64,000 nucleotides of DNA, from NCBI GenBank assembly GCA_002917075.1, contig NTMA01000060.1:1-64000 (forward strand), read 5' to 3'. Below the pieces are notes generated by a model that was given only the letters and a program-made list of their open reading frames with translations, did not search any database and was not told the origin of the DNA. The translations under genes and the position numbers were made by a program. Source of the DNA: Hawksworthiomyces lignivorus (lineage: Eukaryota; Ascomycota; Sordariomycetes; Ophiostomatales; Ophiostomataceae). Positions 1 to 10,347 of the stretch are shown here, piece by piece (the first letter of the stretch is position 1; the number at the start of each line of letters is the position of its first letter).

Positions 1-3000
1 GGGGGGGGGGGGGGGGGTGAAAGGGAGTGGACGCACCAAGAATCATAACAACTCCCTTGAGCAGCTCCTTGCGGTCCCAGCCACAGATCTCGCCGGTTCT
101 ACTAAACCAGCCAAATGTCTTGTCGCCGCCGGCGCCGGCCGCCGGCCGCGAGTCCTGCAGCACGCCTCCCAGCAGGCTGTTTAGCAGCTCCTCGACTTTG
201 CCGCGCAAGCCCTCAGCGCCCAGCCGCTTTGCATACATAAACAGGTACAGCCGGAACTCGTCGCGGGCGCCTAGCTGTAGCGCGCCGGCGATGCGGTTCT
301 CCAGGTGGGCAATGCTCACGCTGGCCTCAAAGTCCTCGAACCCATCGCGGGCCAGCAGCGTCTTGACCAGCCGCTGCAGCGTGTAGGCGCGGCCCTTGAG
401 CAGGAACTCGTTGGTCGTATGGCGCTCCAGGAAGGGGATGATGCCGGCCGAGACGGTGGCCGCCGTGCTGCCGACTCCGTCCACGCCGTCCTTGCCGCTG
501 CCGTTGGTGCTGCTCGCAGCGCCGTTCGCGGACACGTCTGCCGCCGTGACGGGGCCCACGGCGGTCGTCTGCAGGGCGCTGATGGAGCTGTCGTTGCTGT
601 TCCAGTACTGGCTGCCGACAGCCCACCACGACTCAGAGAGGCGCTGCCATGTGTAGAGATTAGGCGCGTAGTAGTAGCCGTCGCCATTGCTCAGCGTCAC
701 GACAATGTGGCCGTTTGAGTTGAGGTGGGCGGACGTGACGCCGGGGCCAGGGGTCGCCGTGTGCTGATTGAGCGAGTGGATGGCGATCTCCAAGATGGGC
801 GCTAGGGAGACGGGCGGGTGTGGCGACTGCATCGTCTGCACGTTCCACACGTAGGCCAGCCCCACCGCCGTGATGCAGAGCAGCCAGTGCTCGCGGCACT
901 CGAAGATGACGGGCTGCGACTCCAGGACCATGGTGTTGACCAGCCGCCGGCCGGCCGGGGTCCAGATGTAGAGGCAGCTGTCTTCGCATGCCGCGGCCCA
1001 GAAGTGCTTGTTGCCCGTAACCAGCAGCACCGCCTTGGGCACAAAGTCCTGCCACAGCACGTTGCCGCGCTTTGTCACAATAATGTGCGTCGGGTCGCGG
1101 AACTGGGTCGCGTTTTTGGCTTCGAAAATAATGTTCTCAGATATGCGCGAGGCCTCGTCCAGCGTCCTGTTCCCCTGCAGCACGCCCTTCTCGAGTGGCC
1201 GCAGGATGTGTGTCCGCACTTTGGGGACGCCGAGCCGCACTTGGGAGATGGAGATGGACGGGTTGAGGACGGCTGGCCGAATGAACTCGGGTGTCGGCAC
1301 CGCACCCTGGGCGGGCGGCTGTAGCGTGGCTGCTTCTGTCCCCTCGACGCCGTTGATCAAGATGGGCGTCGGTCCTGCGGGAGTGGCACCCGCCGCTCCG
1401 GTCGCCCCTGTCGACCGTTTCGCTGTTGAATCTGCGACCTCCTCCTCGCCCTCCACAGCCACGGCCTTTCGCTTCGTGCCCAGTAGCATCGACGCGATGC
1501 CTCCGTTTGGAAGGCCCTCTACGGGGCGGGAGAGGTCAAGGATGGTCTGTGGTGTTTCGTTTTGGCTGGCCTTGTTGGAGCTCGTCGTGCCGACGAGTTG
1601 TGATTGTGGCAAGGACGACTGCCCGGTCCCCGACGACGAGACGAGAAGAGGTGCCACCCTCTTCTTGCCGTCTTTTGTGATCGTGACGCGGGATTTCAGG
1701 GTCGCTATCCGCTCTGCCCGCTTCTCCGCCGTCTCCTCCTCTGCTGTCGGCGGCGCTGGCGTAGATGCCGATGACGCTTTGTCTTTCTCCTCTTTGCCGC
1801 CCTTTTCATCTTTGCCGTCCTTTGACTTGTCCTCTTTCCCATCGCTGTCCTTCTTCCCGTCTGTTCCGTTCGCTTCGGCCGCCTTGCCGCCGGCACCCTT
1901 TGGCGTCCCGTTCGCTGCCGGCTGCGGGGTGCTGGCACCGCTGGCGTCCTTCTTGCCGGCGGACTGCGCGTCGCCCATGAGCGCGCCCATGCGCGACTCG
2001 GCGCCGCGCAGCTCGCCGGCCTTGCTATGCGTCTCGAGGTGGAGGCCGTCGACGTCTTCGGCGATGCCCATGCCCTTGCGCGAGGCGCCAAACTTCTGCA
2101 GCGCCTTGTCGTTCTCCTCGGCCTTGGCCACCCAGCCCAGCTCGCCCTCCTCGAACTTGGCCACGACGATGCTGCCGTCCAGGCTCGAGGCGAACACGGC
2201 CTGGCCGTCGGGGGTCCAGGCCAGGTCCGAGATGGACTTGGACGCCAGGTCCTGCAGGATCACCAGCGGCCGCGACGTGTTCGTGTTCCAGATGCTCAGC
2301 GTCTTGTCCTGCCCGGCAGAGGCGATGACGGTGACGAGGCTCTCCGTCTCGCGGCCGCTGCTGTTGCCGTTGCCGTTGGTCGTGCCGTTGGTCTCGCCGG
2401 CGGGCTTCGGCTTCTTGGTGTAGAAGAGGCGTGGCGAGAACATGCAGACCTCGGTGGGGCCCTCGTGGCCGATCAGGTTGATCTCGCTATCCCAGTGGGT
2501 GCGCTCGATGATGGCCACGGAGCTAACGGGACCGTTGACGGCGTTGGGGGCGGCGATGTGGTTGCCGTCGGGCGACCAGGAGCAGCGGCGGAAGTAGGTG
2601 GTCAGCGGCGAGCTCTTGAAGGGAGCGCTGATGGTGGTCTCGAGTACAAAGTTGTTGACCAGGTCGTGCTGGGTCGCGTTGGGCGGCGGCGGGGTGAACT
2701 TGAAGATCTTGATGGTGCGGTCGTCGCTGGCCGTGGCGAAGAACTTGTTCGCCGGATCAAAGGTGACACCCTTGACGTGGCTCTGGTGTACCGACAGGGT
2801 CTTGAGCTTCTCAAAGGTGTGGCCGGACCACACGACGACCTTGGAGTCCAGCCCCACGGACACCAGGATGGACGAGTCATAGGACCAGGCCAGGTCCTGC
2901 ACGTCGTTCTCGTGGCCGATCAGGCGCTTGTACGTCTTCCAGTTCTCGACGGGCGGGGGCTCATTCGTGCCAAAGGACGCCGCGTGCGAGGGGGGGCTCG

Positions 3001-3581
3001 AGTCGAGGTGGTAGATGCAGATGATCTTATCGTCGGCACCGGAGGCGAGGTACCGGCCGTTGGGAGAGAAACGAACGGAGTGGATGGTGCCGAGGTGGTG
3101 GCTCATGTGGCAGAGCTGGCGGGGCTTTGTATAGAACCTGTCGTCGGAACGAAAGATAGACTCCGTGGACCAGACGCGGACGTGGCCATCTGCCGGCGAT
3201 CGTCAGCGGAACAGGGCATTGGCACGAGGAAGTCGAAGAAGAAGAAGAAAATGCAGAAGAATAAGAAGAAGCTCACCTCCACCAGCCGTTGCCAATCTCT
3301 TGCCGTCGGGCGAGACGTGGCAGCTGTATACTTCGAAATCTTTTTGCTCCCCTACATCATATGGACAGCAACGAAAAGCATTAGTACATGTGCCATCTCA
3401 GGAGATTGCATAATTGAGTGTCCCATTGTCCAGAAAGCTGACTATGGCCTCGACGTGTTCTCCAGTCTACAATCGCAGCTTTGGATCCTTCCAGGTTTGG
3501 GGGGGGGGGGTTCCTTTCAAGCAAACTCGCAAGATTCAACATACCGCTATGGCTCAGCCATGATGGCTTGATTATATGCAT
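1..3581 (-). CDS. HIR1: HIR1/HIRA histone chaperone subunit, WD40 protein (3' end cut by window)
   Basis: Subunit of the HIR histone chaperone complex, which deposits H3-H4 independently of replication and represses histone genes; nuclear. Exons read 3581-3545, 3351-3277 and 3189-37, then a GTGCGT donor at 36 opens an intron that leaves the window, so only the last residues are missing. About 1,088 codons are present, close to the usual fungal Hir1 length. The N-terminus MHIIKPSWLSHSG followed by a WD40 propeller (HVSPDGKRLATAGG, VRFSPNGRYLASGADD, WSPDGNHIAAPNAV) is the Hir1 hallmark. A charged low-complexity linker follows. The HIRA B-like motif RVTITKDGKKR lies near 1675-1710, and the C-terminal Hira domain contains FLLKGRAYTLQRLV near 410. 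The ATG at 3581 was chosen because phases join cleanly across both introns. The family call is firm; individual splice sites are inferred from consensus. Confidence 0.95.
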
Positions 3582-4445
3582 CTTGGCGGGAAAACACGGC
3601 CGTGTTGACCATGTCTTTTCCCTAGATGTGCCGGATTGTGCTCTGTCGAGAGGACGACTACAAGCAGTTTGGGCTTGTTCAGCGATAGGAGATGGTAAAG
3701 TGGTGAGAGAGACTGGCTTTTTTAAGAAAGTCGCTTTTTTTTGGTCTGGCCAAGTCGCGACGGCAGGCGCGTGCTGATGACGGCAATGCGAAAGTGGCTC
3801 GCGCTAGCTGAAATGACAGCGAAAGGAGGCCTAAGGCTTAAAGGCTTACAGGCCTACAGGATTACAGGCTTCAAATAGCAGGTAGAAGGCAATGATTGGT
3901 CGCCAGGCACACAGACGCTAGTCTTGGGGGTTCGTTTTAGAGCCAAACACGGGAAACAGCCTCGACAGCGTATCAACTGCTTGCTTCAGCGTCCACTGCA
4001 AGGCTGTGCGTCACAGGGTCTTCGCCAGGTGCGCACAGCGGGACTGAACTTGACAGGACCAACAATGCAGATGAATTCGCAGCAAGCAGCTAGCTAGCTA
4101 ACACGAAGAGTAAGCATACAAACAGATAAGCAGACAAGCAAAAGAAACAGTTCACTTTGCTCAACAGGACATATATAAGATACATAGAGTCGTACAACAT
4201 CATAGCGGAAAACCCGAGTTCAATCATCTTTTAACCTCCATGAGGAAACCCATTCGTCTGTCTCTCATTGATATTCTTAGTTTCAAACAGAAAATTAAAA
4301 AAGCAAAAACATTACGACTAGAGCGGAAGCCCCCTTGAGATAAAAGCATAAAGGAAATAACTAAATAAATATGTAATAGCAGTGCGAAGAGAGGACACGC
4401 CGTGATAACAACGGTTAACAGGTGCCCCGCTTTTACCCAACGGCC
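3582..4445. promoter_or_regulatory. Intergenic region: HIR1 promoter and 3' flank of the H1-like gene
   Basis: No coding sequence is supported here. The segment separates two minus-strand genes, so it should hold the HIR1 promoter and the H1-like gene's polyadenylation signals. It contains a degenerate 8-bp tandem repeat (listed separately), a short CTAG run near 4090-4101 and an AT-rich stretch near 4290-4375. Transcription start sites cannot be located from sequence alone. Confidence 0.5.
3834..3873. repeat. Five degenerate 8-bp tandem units upstream of HIR1
   Basis: Five consecutive 8-bp units of consensus AGGCTTAC can be read, with a partial AGGCCTA unit just upstream. They end about 255 bp upstream of the HIR1 start codon at 3581. 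They may be a protein-binding array or a neutral microsatellite; the sequence alone cannot decide. Confidence 0.7.
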
Positions 4446-4937
4446 TCAAGCAGCGACCGGTGGCTCAGCCTTTTTGGCACCTGTCTTCGGTTTGGCGTCC
4501 TGTACGAGAGTCAGAATCCTGATGCACTTCTGATGAAGGAAACTAGAGAAAGAAAGAAAAAGGGAAAAAGAGAGAGAGAGAGAGAGAAGCTAGAGTGAGC
4601 TGTGGTGTGAACGACTTACCTTGGGCTTTGCTGATACCTTCTTGACCACCTTCTTGACGCTTGCCTTGGCCTACAAGGTTTGTCAGCGCAAATTCAGAAA
4701 CGATGAGAAAATTGGGCTGCTATATAACTCTACCTTTGCAACGACGCCGGCTTCCTTCTTCGGGGCCTTCTTCGTCTTGGTCACGCCAGTCGGCTTTGAA
4801 GCGGCTGCTGCCTTGGGCGCAGATTTGGCCTTGGGCTTGGTGCTCTTCTTGCGCGTGATCGTAGGTGCTGTATCGATCGTTTGAAAAACGCGCGGTGCGG
4901 AGTGGCCTGTCGAAGAACGTGTTCCTTCGCGCGCCAT
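4446..4937 (-). CDS. Small lysine-rich, histone H1-like basic protein (102 aa)
   Basis: Three exons (4937-4734, 4670-4620, 4499-4446) encode 102 residues very rich in Lys, Ala, Pro and Thr. SPKK/AAPK-like segments such as KPKAKSAPKAAAASKP and SVKKVVKKVSAKPK resemble the tails of linker histones. No winged-helix globular domain is visible, so this is not a canonical H1. The best description is a small nuclear, probably DNA- or chromatin-binding basic protein of a type seen in Hypocreales. The start at 4937 is preferred because the upstream in-frame extension is a translated poly(A/T) tract. Both introns fall between codons. Intron 2 contains an (AG)n microsatellite (about 4570-4587). It lies between HIR1 and RCC1, both chromatin genes. 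Coding status is confident; function is inferred from composition. Confidence 0.75.
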
Positions 4938-6502
4938 TGCTATGATCCAGAGACGGTGGTAAAAAAAAAAAAAAATTTTTTTAAAAAAAAAAAAAAAAAA
5001 AGAGAAGAGGCTACGTGTATTGGCAATGAACCGACTGCTCGCTTTTGAGGTCACGGCTGAAGGCGCTCGTAGACCGCGACCCAAAACAAGGAGAAACACA
5101 AAGCGCAAATGGGCTGTAAAAAAGAGAGTCGCACAGCAGACAGCGAATAGAGGCAGAAGAGATGCGATAGGGGCAAATTACAGCAGTGCACAAAAGCGCA
5201 AAAAGCGAAAAGGATGAAGAGGAAAAGGTTAGGGATTCTAGACAGACTGCTAGAAGTTCTGCAAAGGAGTGGAGTAAAGGAGAGAGAGATGGAAAGGAAG
5301 AGAGAGAAGAGAAGAGAAGAGAAGAGACAGAATTCACAAACGAAATCGACAGTCCAAACACTGGCGGTAAGACAGGTTGCAAGGAGATGGGAGAATCACA
5401 AACCCAAGCGGAAAGTGAATGCTGCCGGAACTGCTACATACCACATCTCAGAGAGCTAGATAATACAATATTGGACAGGGCACACGAGTATAGGAGGGCA
5501 CAGGAAAGACCAGACTGGGCTGCAACGGTGAGCATAACCAGGCGGTCACTCTCTCTCCCAATGGCAGAAAAAAAAAACGGACGAAGATCTTACTTTGCCG
5601 GTAGATAAAGGAAAGAGGGCCAGGCCAACAAAAGTTACATGATAGCAAGCCTAGTTGGACATCTGAGATACCATCGTAGCGGCGGCGGTTATGGTGGTGA
5701 TGGGCAGGCCTACTTGCGCAATTTCTGGCGGTGGGCGCTCTACAACTGAAATCGGTGTAAATCCCGCTGTTCTTACCACAGTATTCCCGTTGGTAGATAC
5801 GTGTTGCCGTGCTCCATACGGGAGCTGGGGCTCTTTTGGGGAGATATAAGACGCCCTTTGTGCTGGTTCGTGGACGCATGTCTGTAATATGGCAGCTCCC
5901 TACAGGCGAAGGAGCAGGATCGAACCATTGGTGAGTGTTGATCTGTCGGGGCAGAGCCTGCTGTTCCCCAATCAACCTGGGCCAGCAACATCAAACGATG
6001 CCTCTGTGTGTGAAGAAAGCACACAATTACCTAGCCTTCATTATAATAGTACTGGTCTATCCTTCAAGCCCGCCATGGTGGACAACGAGTTCACTGGAAA
6101 TATTATTCGAGTTAAGCACCCCTCAGGGGTTGGGGTAGCGGGAAGCACGATGAACACAGAAGCGAGAAACCTGCTAAATATGTACCATAAATATCCGCAT
6201 CCTTCTACAGTAGCAATTGATCCTGCCATGGTCGGTTTTCTCGCCCCCACTGGGAAGGTGTCAGTGAGCGAGCCCTAAATAATCAATTACAGGCTACCCA
6301 ATTAAAGAGCTCGATGCAAAGTAAACAAAAGTAATTGGTGAAAGTTTCACTTCTGGCCTCACCTCACGCATTTCCCTTGCAGCCTTACAGCCGTTGCTAT
6401 AGCGTAATACAAAATGCGAAGCACAACAACACCAGGCGAATAGGCTGTGTATAGATGTCTGATCTGAAGCATATGCTCAGCTCGACAACGATACCAAGCG
6501 CA
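4938..6502. promoter_or_regulatory. Divergent intergenic region between the H1-like gene and RCC1
   Basis: No gene is supported. It holds poly(A)/poly(T) runs at 4961-5001, a purine-rich (AGAAG)n tract near 5296-5325, and long but featureless reading frames (5448-5975 minus, 5889-6278 plus). Those frames overlap each other and show no motif or protein-like composition. The segment should carry the promoters of both flanking genes. Confidence 0.45.
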
Positions 6503-8325
6503 ATGGCATCACGCAAGCTGTCTCGCAGCAAGCCTCCTAAGACAGCCAAAGGCAAAGGCACGACTGCCTCGAGGCCAGGTACATTCTCCGTAAATTCCTT
6601 GCGCGCATCTTTCGCGGCTCTTCTAATAAGATATCGTGATAGACCGATCGCGGTTAGTAAACAGTCATAGTGCAGGAGGGTTGGCGAGCATTGCACCGGG
6701 CCCATCCAAGCGTCGACGTCCCGTAGAAGGCGAGTCGACAGCTACGCAAAGCTCGAAAAAAGCAAAAGTTGCTGAATCTGCCCGCCAAGACCATCTTGCA
6801 TCCCCGCTCTCGCCACCCGTTATCAATCATATACCTACCGAAATCCTCAATGTTTTTGTGTTTGGCAGCGGCGACGACGGCGAACTGGGCCTGGGACCCT
6901 CCAAACAGTTGTCCCTCAAGCCCACTCGCAATCCCTACCTGGACCCCACAATACCCACTACCCTACACGTCGTGCAGCTCGACTGCGGTGGCATGCACAC
7001 AATTGCTCTGACGGACAAGAACCAGATAATAACTTGGGGGGTGAACGACAACGGCGCTCTCGGAAGAGACACCGAATGGGATGACAACTTGCGCGACGTT
7101 GACGCAGACGACTCGGACGAAGACGCCGAGCTTAATCCTTTAGAGTCAACGCCGACAGCTGTGCCGGCGTCTCACTTCCCACTCGGGACGCAGTTTGTGC
7201 AGGTGGCGGCCGGTGACAGCTGCAGTCTAGCACTCACAGATACCGGCCTGGTCTACGGCTGGGGGACATTCAAGGTGTGTGCTCTCCAGCATCCTCACAC
7301 TGGAATCGCAATCCGCCATGGGATGTGTGTACAAGATATGCTCTTCAGAAGCTGACCTTCAAAAGGCTCCCGACGGGGGCGAGACATTCGGCCACGACGT
7401 CGACGGAGCAGTCATCAAGAAGCAGATCGTGCCTACTCTCGTCCGTGGTCTGACCAGGATCACCCAGATCGCCTGCGGCGCCAACCACGCCCTCGCCCTG
7501 GACGCGGTCGGCGTCGTCTGGTCGTGGGGCCGCGGCGACCAGAACCAGCTAGGCCGCCGTCTTCGCCTGGATAACGACGGCGGCGGTGACACGGGTCGTC
7601 GCTCTGCGCGCTATGTCAGCGCCGCGGGCTCCCCGCTCGACCCGCACCCGATTGGCATCCGCAACGTCCGGTACGTCGCCGCCGGCGAGTATCACAGTTT
7701 TGCCGTCGACCGCCGCGACAACGTCTGGGGGTGGGGACTCAACAGCTTCGGCGAGGCCGGCTACGCCCGGACAGCGGGCCAGGACGGCGCCGCGGCGATT
7801 CTGCCACACCCGGTCAAGATCCACGACCTCCACGGAAAAGGCGTCGTCGGCCTCGCCGGCGGCGCTCACCACTCTGCCGCAGTGACGGCAGACGGGCGCT
7901 GCTTCGTGTGGGGGCGGCTCGACGGCGGCCAGCTGGGCATCGCGTTCGACGCCGAGCAGCTGGCGGATGCCACGCTGGTGCGGCGCGACGGCCGCGACCG
8001 GCCCCGCATCTGCCTGCGGCCCACCTTGGTGAGGGCGCTTGAGAGCAAGAGCGATGGCGACGACGACGGCGACGGCGCGAGCAGCGGCGTGCGCTTCGTC
8101 GCCTGTGGTACCGACCACACCATCTTTATCACACGCAGCGGGACTGCCTACGGGACGGGTTTCAATTCCCAGGGCCAGCTAGGCTTGGGCAACGACGATG
8201 ATGACGTGCTCACAGCACAGCGCATTCACACCAAGGCGCTGGAAGGTCGGGTGCTCACCTGGGCCGGCGCGGGCGGGCAATTCTCTGTGGTTGCCGGACC
8301 TGCTAAGGCGCTAAAGGCTAGCTGA
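6503..8325 (+). CDS. RCC1-family Ran guanine-nucleotide exchange factor (pim1/Srm1 type)
   Basis: Chromatin-bound nucleotide exchange factor that loads GTP on Ran and so drives nuclear transport and spindle and nuclear-envelope assembly. Exons 6503-6578, 6676-7274 and 7366-8325 give 544 aa in phase. The basic N-terminal tail has an NLS-like PSKRRRP. RCC1 propeller repeats follow in order: VFGSGDDGELGLG, TWGVNDNGALGRD, VYGWGTFK, VWSWGRGDQNQLGRR, VWGWGLNSFGEAGYA, FVWGRLDGGQLG and YGTGFNSQGQLGLG. Seven blades fit the RCC1 family. An in-frame ATG at 6455 would add 16 residues. The first intron could also end at 6657, changing a few residues. The tail and acidic linker are low-complexity, as in other fungal homologues. 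The family call is firm; the exact start is less so. Confidence 0.92.
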
Positions 8326-9097
8326 CCGACCGGCGGGGCATGCCGGTTAAGATCACCGGCGTGCATATTCTCATATATTCTGCTGTTTGGAAGATGGACT
8401 CCATTGGTATATAAAGCTTTCAGGGCCTTTCGGCATAGATTTTACGTCTTGGAGCCATCGCCGCAATACTACGTTGTACAGCCGCTTGCAAAACAGACAA
8501 CGGTCCTGCTAAAGGAGCCGGTTTAGCCATGAACACAGGAAGCAGAAACCCACTCTTGCAGGATGATGCAAGTTAGAGGCGTCGAACTTCCGTGTATAGA
8601 GAGCATATATTCCGTCCTCTTGGCGGCAGTTATTTGTCGTTGGTTTTTTTTCCCTCGCGGCGTCGACCCACATCTTATCTCGGACCGCAGCGTAATAAGA
8701 ATAAGCATATGCCATGGCTAAGATGGGGTGCAGATTCGCCGGTTGCATTGTTTATCGGGTTATGTCCGTACGATAGAGTTAGACAGGTCACAAGCCTAGG
8801 AAGGAGCTGAAGGATGCAAGTCTACGGGAGCTATCCCGTATGTCCCGTTAGGACGCAAACGGGGTTAGTTACGACGTAGATGTTAATGTCTCCCGCAGTC
8901 TCTATCGTTGTAATTTAGCCTTTTGCTCTTCTAAATTTATTGGGCTGTGCTCTGGCGAGTCTAGGCTCGAAGACGCCGCCCATCCTTTCTGGGTTGGTTC
9001 AGGGAGACCCTAGTAAATAACAGGCCAAGCTTCGTGCAAGCACGAGCGAATCACTGCCAATCCAAATAAAAGACGTGAAGGTGCTTGCTTCTCGTTG

Positions 9098-9133
9098 GTC
9101 ACAACAGTCACAATAGTCGCAGTCGTCACAGCG
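9098..9133. repeat. Four 9-bp tandem units (GTCACAATA-like)
   Basis: Four consecutive 9-bp units beginning GTC(A/G)CA can be aligned head to tail with a few substitutions. The array lies between genes and has no coding frame. Confidence 0.6.
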
Positions 9134-9403
9134 TATGTGTATGAGGCTGTCGCACAGGATGCGAGATCAAAGCCGATAGTTCGCGAACAGCCTCTGTCGA
9201 AAAAAATAAGCTCAAGAAGTATTCAACAGAGGGGTGACAAGAAAAAGATACAAGGCAGTAACTGGGACGAGAAGGAGGAAAAGCCAAAGCCAAGGCCAAC
9301 ATCTCGTATTCTGGAAGAAATGCGCAGCAAAACCCGCAATAAAAATACTTTGTACGCTGATCTCCACACTCGGCAAATTTGCGGCGATGAAAAGATAGCA
9401 CAC

Positions 9404-9458
9404 TATTCGCCCACCATTCGTCCACCCTTCGCCCACTAATCGCCGCCTATTCGCCGCG
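9404..9458. repeat. Five 11-bp tandem units (YATTCGCCCAC-like)
   Basis: Five consecutive 11-bp units share a TCGCC or TCGTC core; the first three end CCAC and the last two end CGCC/CGCG. The array lies about 900 bp upstream of the GT69 start codon. Confidence 0.65.
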
Positions 9459-10347
9459 CCACAGCTAATTTTTGGTGACGCAATCTATTTCTCCTTTCTT
9501 GGTACACGTGCATTTCTCTAAGGCAGACAGTAAATTCCCGTAACATTGCAAAATTCAAAAAAGGAAATTGCCATGGTATGTAGGCAAAATTAAGGAGACC
9601 AAACAGAGAGCCTGGGACCTGGCAGCTAATTGAGAGGAAAAAAAAAAAGATGAAAGAAAAAGAAAGAAAAGAAAAAGAAAAAGAAAAAAAGAAAAAGGAA
9701 AACACTGTAACTCCAGCGGCTCTCTTCCCCTGCTCCGAAATGTCAAAGAAAACCGTTCGCATCTATACTCCGTGCTCCGTATAGCCTCAATTCCTTGCTC
9801 CTTCATGTCTTACTGCCGTATACATCTCACTTCCCCCTGTAAGAAAAGCAACGCGACACGGCTAGCGTCATCAGCTGCAAATCACTCCATGAATGCCAAG
9901 GTCTACACGTACCTGTTCCCACGCATACACGTACTCCGTAGGCATCAACGAATTACCCCTGCAAGATTGCTAGCTCGACCGTTGGTGAGGAGCCCAGCCG
10001 CAGTTTTCATTGTCTCAGTTTCCTGATACGGGGCTTGGCTTCCCGAAAACTGGCAGAATTCTTTCTTGTCGTTTTCCCCTTTTGTTGCGTTTTGACCAGT
10101 TTTTGGTGCTTTGCTTGGTTCTTCGTGGCTTGGTGCTCAGTTTCTTCATATTACTCCTTTTGTCCATCCTTTTTTCTTTTCTTTTCTCCTTTTCTATCTC
10201 GTCTTCTTCCGGCTCTGCGTCCACAAGTTTTCCTTCTGTCTTCCACCTTCGGGCATCCTTCTCTTGTACGTGCATGTCACACCGCGTGTGCAGCTCTCTC
10301 TTGCACAACCCACATGCCAATGTCAATGCTATAATTCAGCCTTTACC

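Larger units (their letters stand above)
8326..10347. promoter_or_regulatory. Intergenic region between RCC1 and the GT69 gene
   Basis: No gene is supported in about 2 kb. It holds two minisatellite-like arrays (9098-9133 and 9404-9458), a 65-bp purine (A/G) tract near 9638-9703, one exact TACTCCGTA at 9942 and a CT-rich segment at 10140-10340. The CT-rich part is probably the promoter/5' UTR of the downstream gene. Confidence 0.5.

Noticed and set aside
1008..3571. Long plus-strand frames (471 and 514 codons) opposite HIR1
   Set aside because: They are antisense shadows of a GC-rich gene. Composition is Val/Gly/Arg- or Ser/Pro-biased without motifs, while the minus strand gives an unmistakable Hir1 with clean splice phases.
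5448..6278. Overlapping 175-codon minus and 129-codon plus frames
   Set aside because: They overlap on opposite strands, have random-like composition and no motif, signal or splice support. One may still be real, but I cannot support either.
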